Assembly (NCBI RefSeq): GCF_001280005.1
Contig: NZ_LGDW01000050.1
Span: 1-20,393, forward strand
Length of the DNA stretch: 20,393 nt
Source of the DNA: Streptomyces sp. NRRL WC-3618
GTDB taxonomy: Bacteria; Actinomycetota; Actinomycetes; Streptomycetales; Streptomycetaceae
Direction of reading: 5' to 3'
The translations under genes were made by a program, and so were the position numbers. This document shows, piece by piece, positions 7,491 through 15,466 of this stretch. The notes below the pieces were generated by a model that was not told the origin of the DNA, ran no database searches, and saw only the letters and a program-made list of their open reading frames with translations. The number at the start of each line of letters is the position of its first letter. Positions within the stretch are counted from its first letter, which is position 1.

Positions 7491-8921
7491 TCAGTGCCGG
7501 GCCGGGTGTGCCGGGGTGTCGCGGCCGACCGACAGGTTCGCCGGGCGGTACGGGACGTACGCCGCCCCGCCCAGGCCGAGCGCGGTCGCGGACTTCTGGA
7601 GCGCGGCCGACGTCGCCACGTCGTCCCAGCGGCCGGTGTCGACGCGGTGTTCGAGGGCGTGCAGGGCGGCCACCGTCTCGGCGGTCGTGAAGGCGCAGTG
7701 GCCCTGCCGCTCGACGTAGGCCTGCCGCAGCAACGCGCCGTCTCCCGAGGCGCGCACGCGCGCGGCGAAGCGGTTCTCCTGCTCCACCGGGACGAGGTTG
7801 TCGGCGGTGGTGTGCATGTTGAGCAGGGGCACCTCGAGCCCCTGGCCCGCCGACGAAGTCCGGCGCGCTGTGCGGACGGCGGCGGGATCGGCGGTGACCG
7901 TGGCGCCCGCGGTGAGGGTGCGCAGGTCGGCGCGCAGGTCGAGGCCGGCCGCCCGGTAGAGGGCACGCACCTGGGGCGCGTGCGGGGAGGCGGCGAGCAG
8001 GTCGGCGTAGTCGACGCCCCGGTTCCAGGAGTTGTTGCCGCCGACGGACTGCTCGATGGCGTACCGGCCGCCCTCGACGAACGTCAGGATGCCCTGCGCG
8101 AACCACGCGTACTGCTGCTCCTGCTGGCCTGCCCAGTCGGTCGGGGCGGGCCGGTCCTTTCCGGGCGCCCAGGCGGGCAGGTTGAGGAAGGCGGCGGCCA
8201 GTGCGATCCGGGCGCGGCCCTGGGGGGTGGCCTGGGCGGCGGTGACCGCCTTGGTGAGCAGGTCGGCGGTGGCGGCGGCCTCGGCGGCCGTGCCGAACCG
8301 TACGAGTTTCACGTCCTGTGCGGGCAGCAGCAGCCGGGCGAGCGTGTACTCGGCGTCCAACTGGTAGTTCTCCAGGTCGGTGGCCCCCGCGACCAGCCCG
8401 CACTGACCGAGCGCGCCGTCGATGCGCCCGCCGCCGTCCCGGGCCAGCTGCGCGTTGACGAGGCCGCCCATCGAACTGCCGACGGCCAGCGTGCGCGTCG
8501 GCTTGCCGATCTTCGCGGCGACGGCGTCGATGGTGGCGAACTGGTCGCGTTCGGCGCTGTTCAGGGCCCACATCGACCCGTTCGGGTCGTACGACGATCC
8601 GGCCATCGCATACCCCTTGGCGAGCAACGCGGTACGTACGGCCTCACTGGGAGCGTTGCTCGCGACCAGGGCACCGAAGCCGTGACTGAACACCAGAAGG
8701 GTGCCGTTCCAGTGGTCGGGCACGTCGGCGATCCAGACGGCCCCGTCGGAGAGGGTGCCGGTGAGGTGCCCGGCGACGACTGCGGCTTCGGGCTGGTCGG
8801 CGGCGGAGGGGAGGCCGGTGAGCGCCACGGAGGTCAGCGCGGCCACGACGGCCAGGGCGACGCGGGAGCGGGTGCGGATTCGGGGCGTGTGATGGGCACG
8901 ACGACGGGTGTCTGCGGGCAT
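7491..8921 (-). CDS. Secreted alpha/beta hydrolase
   Basis: This 476-residue protein has a clear Sec-type signal. An Arg-rich n-region (residues 6-20) is followed by a hydrophobic core (VALAVVAALTSVALTG, 21-36) and probable cleavage near PSAAD (38-42). The mature part is an alpha/beta hydrolase. The nucleophile elbow G148-S-S150-M-G152 is visible, with D374 in HTTADNLVP and H408 in QGHCAF as likely triad members. VFSHGFG (78-83) fits the oxyanion-hole loop. The spacing suits a large extracellular hydrolase or esterase. The substrate is unknown. The ATG at 8921 has AGGAG 7 nt upstream, and the longer open frame to 9296 is non-coding in character. It is monocistronic with a candidate promoter at 8999-9028. 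Confidence 0.9.
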   Translation of the reverse strand: MPADTRRRAHHTPRIRTRSRVALAVVAALTSVALTGLPSAADQPEAAVVAGHLTGTLSDGAVWIADVPDHWNGTLLVFSHGFGALVASNAPSEAVRTALLAKGYAMAGSSYDPNGSMWALNSAERDQFATIDAVAAKIGKPTRTLAVGSSMGGLVNAQLARDGGGRIDGALGQCGLVAGATDLENYQLDAEYTLARLLLPAQDVKLVRFGTAAEAAATADLLTKAVTAAQATPQGRARIALAAAFLNLPAWAPGKDRPAPTDWAGQQEQQYAWFAQGILTFVEGGRYAIEQSVGGNNSWNRGVDYADLLAASPHAPQVRALYRAAGLDLRADLRTLTAGATVTADPAAVRTARRTSSAGQGLEVPLLNMHTTADNLVPVEQENRFAARVRASGDGALLRQAYVERQGHCAFTTAETVAALHALEHRVDTGRWDDVATSAALQKSATALGLGGAAYVPYRPANLSVGRDTPAHPARH

Positions 8922-8998
8922 GGAGCGGCTCCTGGTGGGGGGCGGGTTACGGCGCGGGGCCGAACAGGCGCTCAGTGCATTGAACGAAGACGTGGAGG

Positions 8999-9028
8999 AA
9001 TGTAGGGCCCATTTATTACGGCCGTCAA
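8999..9028 (-). promoter_or_regulatory. Candidate promoter for the secreted hydrolase
   Basis: Reading the minus strand, TTGACG (9028-9023) is followed after 18 nt by TACATT (9004-8999). This fits a vegetative sigma-70-type promoter with a leader of about 70 nt. It lies in a locally AT-richer stretch. The rest of 8922-9280 shows no convincing gene. Confidence 0.45.
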
Positions 9029-9280
9029 GATAATGCACAACTCTGCTGGTGCGAGGGGTTGGGCAGATGCGCGAACGCCGCCGAGGGGGCCCGCAGGTCA
9101 GCCGCTCAGCGCGCAGAGCGCGCCCGGCCTGCGGCGCGCCTCCCGCGGTTTCCTCCGGCGATGGCCCCGACACGCAGAAGAACTCAACCGGGTCTGACTG
9201 GCCGCGCCGACCAGCGCCGACGCCGGTCACCACGCTCGGACTGCTTACGGTCTTACCGCCGGCCGCGACATGTTCCGCGA

Positions 9281-10720
9281 CTATCGAGGCTGCCACGCCC
9301 GTACGAGGTCTTCCGGCCCCCAGCGAGCATGGAGGGGCAGATCATCGGCCACCCCGCAGCGGGAAACGGCCACCAGAGGAGTGGCCGGGGTGGTGCCGGG
9401 GACGGCGAGCATGTCCCGTACCAAGGCGTCGTACTCATGGAGCCCGAAGGGCTGGTTCTCCAGCCACTTGACCGACCCGACGAAGTGCACCTGCCGAGCT
9501 ACCGGCTCACGGTCCGCACCAATGAGGTCGATCTCGGGGTTGTTCTGACGGTTCCACCAACCGCCGACGGCCTCGGTGTCTGGCCACTCGTCGTTCGGCA
9601 TCAGACGCAGCAATGCCTCGCGAATCAGCGGCTCGACCGCCCGTCCGCGCCAAGTGGCCCAGGACCGCTCGATGCGTTCCAGCGCCAGGTCGCCGCGACC
9701 ACGCTCGATGAGGGGGATCGCACGTGCCAGGAAGGCCAGCCAGAACCGCAGATACGGGTCGGCAATGCGGTAACGCTTGTTCTTGCTGTCCGGCTTGACG
9801 GACAAAGGGAGATCGGCGGCCAGAACTCGCTTGGTCTGCAACGTGCCCAACAGCGGGGAGAGCGTGCCCGACGGCAGTGCGCCGGTGCCACCCACCCGGG
9901 CTGCGATGGTGCTGAAAGTGCGCTCACCACTGCCGACCGCTTCCAGTACGGCCCGCGAGTGCGAAGCCTCGGGGAACTCGCCCAGCAGGGACAACTCGCC
10001 CGCCATCAGCAGGGGCGAGAGCGGGTTGGCGACCGACGCCCGCAAGAACGCCATGCGCCCCATTCCGGGCGTCCACGACTGCACGATCTCGGGGAATCCG
10101 CCGGTGATCAACTGAGCATCGACTGCTGCGGCGGCGTCGAGTTCAGTCATGGCCTGCACATCGGCCAGATTCAGAGGACGGACGGTCATTTTCGCCGCAC
10201 GGCCGAAAAACGGGCGCCCGTACGACTGCAGTGCCTCCATCACCGAGGTATCACTGCCGACCAACAGCAGAAGCACGGGCTTGGAAGACAGGTGCCGGTC
10301 CCAGACAGTCTGGAGTGCGCCCTCGAATTCCTGATCCTGCTCGACCAGCCAGGGCACCTCGTCAATCACCGCGATGCTGGGAGAGTCGTCGGGTACCGCA
10401 AGCGCGAGCGAACGCAGGGCCTGGTTCCAGTCCTGCGGCTGAAGGCCGGCGAACAGTTCCCCCTTTGGCAACAGCGACTGCGCGAGGGTCGCGGCGAAAT
10501 CGGCGCGTTCCGCCACAGGATTGCGCCCCCGGGTGGCCTGAAACACCACGTACGGCGCTCCCGAACGATCACAGAACTCCTGGACCAGCCGAGACTTCCC
10601 CACTCGGCGACGGCCCGTCATGATCACGGCCCGCCCACGGGTGGCGCCCCCACCATCGGCCACTGTCCGGTACTGCCCGGCCAACAGTTCAAGATCCCCG
10701 ACCCGGCCCCGGAACTCCAC
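9281..10720 (-). CDS. DUF234-type P-loop ATPase
   Basis: This 479-residue protein has an N-terminal ATPase domain. Walker A is GRRRVGKS (residues 36-43), Walker B is SIAVIDEVPWL (115-125), and a sensor-like LLVGSDTSVM lies near 152-161. The C-terminal part contains WWNRQNNPEIDLIG and VGSVKWLENQPFG. This matches the DUF234 restriction-endonuclease-like domain found after archaeal-type AAA/STAND ATPases. In many nuclease-fold relatives the residue two before the final lysine is Glu; here it is Ser (GSVK), so nuclease activity is uncertain. The cellular role of this family is not established. The start is a GTG at 10720 with GGAG about 6 nt upstream. The gene borders the AT-richer island but has intermediate composition. 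A 9-bp direct repeat lies 17-41 nt upstream of the start. Confidence 0.85.
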   Translation of the reverse strand: MEFRGRVGDLELLAGQYRTVADGGGATRGRAVIMTGRRRVGKSRLVQEFCDRSGAPYVVFQATRGRNPVAERADFAATLAQSLLPKGELFAGLQPQDWNQALRSLALAVPDDSPSIAVIDEVPWLVEQDQEFEGALQTVWDRHLSSKPVLLLLVGSDTSVMEALQSYGRPFFGRAAKMTVRPLNLADVQAMTELDAAAAVDAQLITGGFPEIVQSWTPGMGRMAFLRASVANPLSPLLMAGELSLLGEFPEASHSRAVLEAVGSGERTFSTIAARVGGTGALPSGTLSPLLGTLQTKRVLAADLPLSVKPDSKNKRYRIADPYLRFWLAFLARAIPLIERGRGDLALERIERSWATWRGRAVEPLIREALLRLMPNDEWPDTEAVGGWWNRQNNPEIDLIGADREPVARQVHFVGSVKWLENQPFGLHEYDALVRDMLAVPGTTPATPLVAVSRCGVADDLPLHARWGPEDLVRAWQPR

Positions 10721-10736
10721 GACATACTCCAGCGGA

Positions 10737-10761
10737 ACGTAGATGAGTTCTTACGTAGATG
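10737..10761 (-). repeat. 9-bp direct repeat upstream of the ATPase gene
   Basis: ACGTAGATG occurs at 10737-10745 and 10753-10761 on the plus strand, 16 bp apart. It lies between the GTG start of the ATPase gene and the upstream spacer. It may be a regulator site or chance. Confidence 0.25.
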
Positions 10762-10766
10762 GAATC

Positions 10767-10982
10767 TTACTTCAGTGGGTCCAGGTTCACGTACAGGGCA
10801 CCCACAGCCGCCAGGCGGTCATCAGATCGCCAGGGCCGGACAGGATCGAGCTCCGGACAGTCGACTCCGCCGCGCAGGGCCGGGGTGGGCAGCGCGGCTG
10901 ATCGCTGCTCACTCTGCCGCGATACATCAAGAATCCAAGGCCGACCGGTGCAACCGACGACAACTATTTGCGGCATGTGCAT
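10767..10982 (-). CDS. Possible small ORF or gene remnant
   Basis: This open frame of 71 codons ends 46 bp before the ATPase start. Its 3' half (SAALPTPALRGGVDC through YVNLDPLK) has GC-rich third positions like real Streptomyces genes. Its 5' half does not, and no Shine-Dalgarno sequence precedes either candidate ATG (10982, 10976). I recognise no family. It may be the tail of a truncated gene left at the island edge. The remaining spacer, 10983-11147, holds only a possible stem (GCTGTTTC at 11049-11056 with GAAACGGC at 11067-11074). Confidence 0.2.
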   Translation of the reverse strand: MHMPQIVVVGCTGRPWILDVSRQSEQRSAALPTPALRGGVDCPELDPVRPWRSDDRLAAVGALYVNLDPLK

Positions 10983-11147
10983 CCGTCATCGCGAAGGATG
11001 GAATCAGCACAGTAATAGTCGGAAGATAATATTAGCCAATTCCTGACGGCTGTTTCTCCAAATACCGAAACGGCACTGTTCGCAAGGTGGCGGGATCCTC
11101 CTGCGTCATGCTTCACTACCATACGAAGCAGCGTCATGGAGACTCCG

Positions 11148-11723
11148 ATGATCGCATCAATGGTAACTGCCTGCGCCAGCATCCTTATTGCCGTCATGGC
11201 CTACTGGCTGAACCATCGAGCAGAGACTCGAAGGTCTCAAAGGGAAGCGCGAATCGACCGGGTGAGCAGTCAGTTAAAAGACCTCTACGGGCCCCTTCTC
11301 GTTCTCACAGAGACAAACGAGAGAGCGTGGGCCGAATATTACAGACACTACATTCGACCCATTGGTGCAGGCCGGGCCGATATTCAGCTGCCGGAGTCAG
11401 AAGAAGCACGTTGGCGCACGTGGGTAGAAACAGTGTTCGCCCCGACGGCCCAGAAAATACGGGATATTATCACCGCCCGGGGAGACCTGATCATCGGGAG
11501 AGAAATGCCGCCCGTGGTCCTGGAATTCTGCGCACACGCAGCGACCTACGACGTCCTTCTGGCGAACTGGGACGGAGCCGGCCCGAGTAAATCCACCCTG
11601 ATTCGCCATCCGGGAAACCAGTTTCTGTCCTACGTCCGAGAGTCATACGGATCACTCAAGGAGGAACAGACACTACTCCTCAAGGTGGCGCGTGAGGACG
11701 ATCGGGTCGGATTCCATCAATAA
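11148..11723 (+). CDS. Membrane-anchored protein upstream of TIR gene
   Basis: This 191-residue protein has one N-terminal transmembrane segment (about residues 3-21, ASMVTACASILIAVMAYWL). A basic linker (NHRAETRRSQREARIDR) and a soluble, mostly helical domain follow. The positive-inside rule puts the domain in the cytoplasm. Motif-like parts are QLKDLYGPLLVLTETNERAW, RWRTWVETVFAPTAQKIRD and EFCAHAATYDVLLANW. I recall similar uncharacterised Streptomyces membrane proteins but no assigned function. The ATG at 11148 is preferred over the one at 11136 because GGAG at 11138-11141 is 6 nt before it. Codon use is less GC-biased than in the flanks, consistent with acquired DNA. It lies 28 bp ahead of the TIR frame on the same strand, so it is a likely membrane sensor or anchor for the TIR protein. 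Confidence 0.75.
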   Translation: MIASMVTACASILIAVMAYWLNHRAETRRSQREARIDRVSSQLKDLYGPLLVLTETNERAWAEYYRHYIRPIGAGRADIQLPESEEARWRTWVETVFAPTAQKIRDIITARGDLIIGREMPPVVLEFCAHAATYDVLLANWDGAGPSKSTLIRHPGNQFLSYVRESYGSLKEEQTLLLKVAREDDRVGFHQ

Positions 11724-11751
11724 GCATAACGATTGAAATTGGGAACCCGCC

Positions 11752-12624
11752 ATAAAATTATTCCTGAGCTGGTCCGGAGCGCGCTCCAAGAAGGCCGCTG
11801 AGACCCTACGGTCCTGGTTACCGGACGTTCTCCAATACATCAACCCCTGGCTTTCCAGCCTGGACATTTCTGCCGGAAGGAGAGGGGTTCGAGAGATTAC
11901 CGACGAGCTTTCCGAGACAAATTTCGGCATCATCTGCGTAACCCCGGAGAACCAAGCTTCACCTTGGATAAATTTCGAAGCCGGGGCCCTTTCCAAACAA
12001 GTCGAGGGCAGCTACGTCGTCCCGTTCCTGATTGGCATGAAAACCACCGACCTCATCAGCCCTCTCAGTCAGTTCCAGGCCGTCATCGGGGAAAACAAAG
12101 ACGACGTACAGAAACTTCTTGTCGACATCAATGAGGTCTCGGGCAACCTGACAATCCCGCGCGAAAGGCTGGAACGCGCCTTCCTGAGAAGTTGGCCGGA
12201 GTTCGATAACGACATCAGGAGCATCGGCGCAATTTCATCGAGAGATTACATTTCAAAGAAGGTGCAACGATCCGAAGCTGACATGACGGAGGAGATCCTC
12301 CTTATTTCTCGACAGCTCGATCACCGTATCGCGGAGATCGAAAGGTACACACTACGGGCGGATGGGACACCGCGGCGACCTTCTCGGGAGATTCGCCGGA
12401 TCAGCGAAGAGAAGTTCATTGTATCCTCATTCACAAAGATCGGCTGGGAGGCTGTGCGATCCTCCTGGGAGGGGGAAAGCGTAGTCATTGCAGCTCGGAG
12501 TTCCAGTGGGACCTCGCAGTCGATTTCGCGCGATTTTGTCGTGCGGCTTGCCAAGTCCCTGAGTCGGGAGGTAGTTGTGCTGGGGGAAGCTGGGGAAGTG
12601 ATTGTTCGCAGCAACTTCCTCTGA
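11752..12624 (+). CDS. TIR-domain protein with apparent ATA start
   Basis: Read from ATA at 11752 this frame gives 290 residues. Residues 2-83 form a bacterial TIR domain: KLFLSWSGARSKKAAETL is the first strand and helix, SSLDISAGRRG the BB-loop region, ELSETNFGIICVTPEN the central strand, and SPWINFEAGALSK carries E76, the expected catalytic glutamate in a W-x-x-x-E setting. Bacterial TIR domains commonly cleave NAD+ or make cyclic ADP-ribose signals. The C-terminal 200 residues match no family I know and end in beta-like segments. The frame has no ATG, GTG or TTG between the TGA at 11734 and residue 96; the first ATG is at 12037, past the whole TIR domain. ATA sits where homologues usually have ATG, with GGGA 7 nt upstream. 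The gene either uses ATA or is disabled by a point change. Confidence 0.75.
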   Translation: MKLFLSWSGARSKKAAETLRSWLPDVLQYINPWLSSLDISAGRRGVREITDELSETNFGIICVTPENQASPWINFEAGALSKQVEGSYVVPFLIGMKTTDLISPLSQFQAVIGENKDDVQKLLVDINEVSGNLTIPRERLERAFLRSWPEFDNDIRSIGAISSRDYISKKVQRSEADMTEEILLISRQLDHRIAEIERYTLRADGTPRRPSREIRRISEEKFIVSSFTKIGWEAVRSSWEGESVVIAARSSSGTSQSISRDFVVRLAKSLSREVVVLGEAGEVIVRSNFL

Positions 12625-12626
12625 GA

Positions 12627-13505
12627 CTACGCCTCCCTAAATTTATCGAATTTAACCTCGACCGGCATCGGCATCTTCTCTCTCTTCTTCAAGCGCCGAA
12701 GAACCAATTCGCCTTCCGGCTCAACCCAGGCATTCCATGCCTTGATGTAGATTGCTACCTGGTCTCGCATGCCCATCCTGCGCCTGGAACCCCGCTTCTG
12801 AGTGCCCTTCGGCACCTCTCGCAGAGCGAGCCGCGCATCGCCAGGATCCAAATTTGCGCCCGACTTGAGTCCCGAGATCCACTCGTCGATGTCTGCGGCA
12901 GGCGCCACTTCAGTGGTCAAAAAGAACCCCGCCGCAACCGCCGTCTGCGTCGCGAACAGGTGCTTGGAAAGATCACGACCGATGGTCACCGCCTCCTCGT
13001 ATCTGTCTTTATCCCCGTTGTATGCGGCCAGGATCCGGTCGTTCGATACCTGAGACCGGGAACCGCTCCAAGGAGCGTTCGGAATCGCCTTGAAGAGAAT
13101 CACATGCCGGATGGTGGAGGAAAGCAGTGGCAGGTACTTCGCGCCGGTCGACAGCAGCGTATCCGCTGCACTCCGACGCTTTCCGGTGTCGAGAACCGGG
13201 AAAACTTCCCTTGACATCCCTTCGAAAACGAGCATCTCTACAGGAGTGTTGGCCTCGATAATCGCGTGGAGGCGATGTTGGCCATCGAGAAGTGCGCCGA
13301 CCTCGTCGAAGGCAATTCCCTGATGAGTCAGCTTCCATTCGCCACGACGGATGGCCTCGGCCAGGGACCTCACCTGCCCCATATCCAGGCGTCTGTTAAC
13401 CGAAGCCTGGGACAGGTGAGTCTTGGCCATTTCGGGGGTCACCTTGACGATTCGTGAGACCAGTTTCCCTTCCGGCTCTTCTGGCTTCGTGATAGCAATA
13501 GTCAT
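12627..13505 (-). CDS. DGQHR / ParB-like domain protein
   Basis: This 292-residue protein contains NRRLDMGQVRSLAEAI, RRGEWKLTHQGIAFDE and LLDGQHRLHAI (DGQHR at residues 74-78), then VLDTGKRRSAADTL. This is the ParB/sulfiredoxin-like fold of phage and island proteins with the DGQHR signature, also seen in DndB-type proteins. Such domains bind DNA or nucleotides. The exact role here is unknown, and a DNA-binding regulator or a defence component are both possible. It has no membrane segment. The ATG at 13505 is preceded by AGGA with 7-nt spacing; the overlapping TAGGAT could alternatively be a leaderless -10. It is convergent with the TIR gene with 2 bp between the stops. Codons are less GC-rich than in the flanks. 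Confidence 0.85.
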   Translation of the reverse strand: MTIAITKPEEPEGKLVSRIVKVTPEMAKTHLSQASVNRRLDMGQVRSLAEAIRRGEWKLTHQGIAFDEVGALLDGQHRLHAIIEANTPVEMLVFEGMSREVFPVLDTGKRRSAADTLLSTGAKYLPLLSSTIRHVILFKAIPNAPWSGSRSQVSNDRILAAYNGDKDRYEEAVTIGRDLSKHLFATQTAVAAGFFLTTEVAPAADIDEWISGLKSGANLDPGDARLALREVPKGTQKRGSRRRMGMRDQVAIYIKAWNAWVEPEGELVLRRLKKREKMPMPVEVKFDKFREA

Positions 13506-13511
13506 CCTTTT

Positions 13512-13561
13512 ATCCTAAGGCCACCGAAACCCGAACTCTTATCTGTGATCGAAAATGATCA
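13512..13561 (-). promoter_or_regulatory. Promoter region of the DGQHR gene with TGATC sites
   Basis: TAGGAT (minus strand, 13517-13512) ends 6 nt before the ATG and could be a -10 box. Upstream, TGATCGAAAATGATCA at 13546-13561 has inverted TGATC/GATCA arms. Another GATCATTT lies near 13609-13616. These could be operator sites, perhaps for the adjacent ParB-like protein itself. From 13562 to 13800 I see no intact gene. Confidence 0.3.
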
Positions 13562-13810
13562 ATTTTAGCCAGAGAGGTATTATCCAAACACCTTCGATGC
13601 TCTAATGGATCATTTCAGAATAAGTTGGACTGCAGGTTTTGTGCATGCACACCTTGGGCGGCAGTCCTGTCGACGACGCGTACGAAAGCATCTGACCAGG
13701 GAGGGTATGGCGTTGCCCGCTGGGCCGATACGCCAATGACGGGGCTTCATCTCTGCGAGCCGTTTACGGCTGTTCGTGGCCCGGTGGCGAAGAGCAGGGC
13801 GACGGCAGGC

Positions 13811-14035
13811 GACCCGTGGTCCACACGCACTTCATGGACTGCTCCTGCCAGCCCACCTGCAAGAAGGCCGGCCGAGTGAAGGGCACCGGACCCCACGGCC
13901 CTCCGGCACTACTACGCCAGCCTACTGATCAAGCACGGCGAGTCCGTGAAGCCGGTCTCCAAGCGCCTCGGCCACACCAAGGCGGCCATGACGCTGAACA
14001 TCCACAGGTCGACGAAGCGGCGTGGCCGCTCCCCG
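13811..14035 (+). pseudogene. Degenerate tyrosine recombinase (integrase) C-terminus
   Basis: The remnant reads across two frames. DPWSTRTSW (13811-13837, frame 2) is followed by CKKAGRVKGTGPH (frame 1, to 13896), then ALRHYYASLLIKHGESVK and SKRLGHTKAAMTLN (frame 2). This is the order found at the end of actinobacterial phage-type integrases (R/H-x-x-R/H/Y family). One shift lies between 13838 and 13858, and one extra base sits at 13897. HxxR (GPH-AL-R) and the LGH histidine survive. The codon at 14003-14005, where the nucleophile tyrosine is expected, is CAC (His), and the following HL motif is lost. Frame 2 also has a TGA at 13877. The N-terminal two thirds are missing. It is non-functional and marks past integration at the island's right end. 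Confidence 0.75.
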
Positions 14036-14078
14036 CGTGCCGGACTCATCAGCACACTGCCGACTCTGTGCAGACGGC

Positions 14079-14120
14079 AAAGGCCGCCTAACCCGCTCCA
14101 CTGCAGGTCAGACGGCCTTT
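14079..14120 (-). terminator. Hairpin terminator of ychF
   Basis: On the minus strand AAAGGCCGTCTGACC pairs with GGTTAGGCGGCCTTT over 15 bp (two G-U pairs) around a 12-nt loop. On the plus strand the two G-U pairs become mismatches, so it serves ychF. It lies 12 nt past the ychF stop and ends in TTT. Confidence 0.7.
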
Positions 14121-14131
14121 CTCTGGACGTA

Positions 14132-15220
<1,089 letters not shown>

Positions 15221-15271
15221 GTTGCGACTTCCCGTACGAGAGGAGGGTGAGGAGGGTGGAGACGATCCCTC

Positions 15272-15277
15272 AGTCTA
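15272..15277 (-). promoter_or_regulatory. Candidate -10 box for ychF
   Basis: The minus strand reads TAGACT, a common Streptomyces -10 form, about 50 nt before the GTG start. No clear TTGAC -35 is visible. It lies in the 246-bp divergent spacer between ychF and the DUF6542-like gene. Confidence 0.4.
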
Positions 15278-15454
15278 CGGGCTGTCGTGGGGCCCGCCCG
15301 GCGCCGTATCGAACACGTGGCCACGGTCTGTTCGTCGGCTCGTCCGTGGCGTTGTCAGAGATCTTGTACGGGGTTTCCGCGGCCGCTGTCCGTCGGCGTG
15401 TCCTACGCGTTTTGTTCGGCGTGTCTGAGGGGCTGTTCCGTGCGGAGGCCCACC

Positions 15455-15460
15455 TAGGTT
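15455..15460 (+). promoter_or_regulatory. Candidate leaderless -10 box
   Basis: TAGGTT ends 6 nt before the GTG at 15467. A leaderless transcript is likely because no good Shine-Dalgarno sequence precedes this start. Confidence 0.4.
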
Positions 15461-15466
15461 GGTCCA

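Noticed and set aside
6906..9005. A 699-codon plus-strand open frame
   Set aside because: It runs through the helical protein gene in another frame and antisense to the secreted hydrolase, and has low-complexity Arg/Ser/Gly composition.
9059..11029. A 656-codon plus-strand open frame
   Set aside because: It is antisense to the DUF234 ATPase, which has intact Walker motifs. No family motif is visible in the plus-strand product.
10964..11197. A 77-codon minus-strand ORF opposite the start of the TM protein gene
   Set aside because: It has no Shine-Dalgarno sequence, overlaps a better-supported gene and has no recognisable motif.
12037..12624. A separate 195-residue protein starting at ATG 12037
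   Set aside because: The same frame is open upstream with a complete TIR domain joined to it, so this ATG is internal and not the true start.
11136..12624. A frameshift fusing the TM protein to the TIR protein
   Set aside because: The TM frame stops at 11723 and the TIR frame is closed by TGA at 11734-11736, so the two open frames do not overlap and a single slip cannot join them.
11148..13505. Canonical Thoeris or a CBASS-type system
   Set aside because: A TIR protein is present, but no ThsA-like SIR2/SLOG effector and no CD-NTase or other cyclase gene is found in the window.
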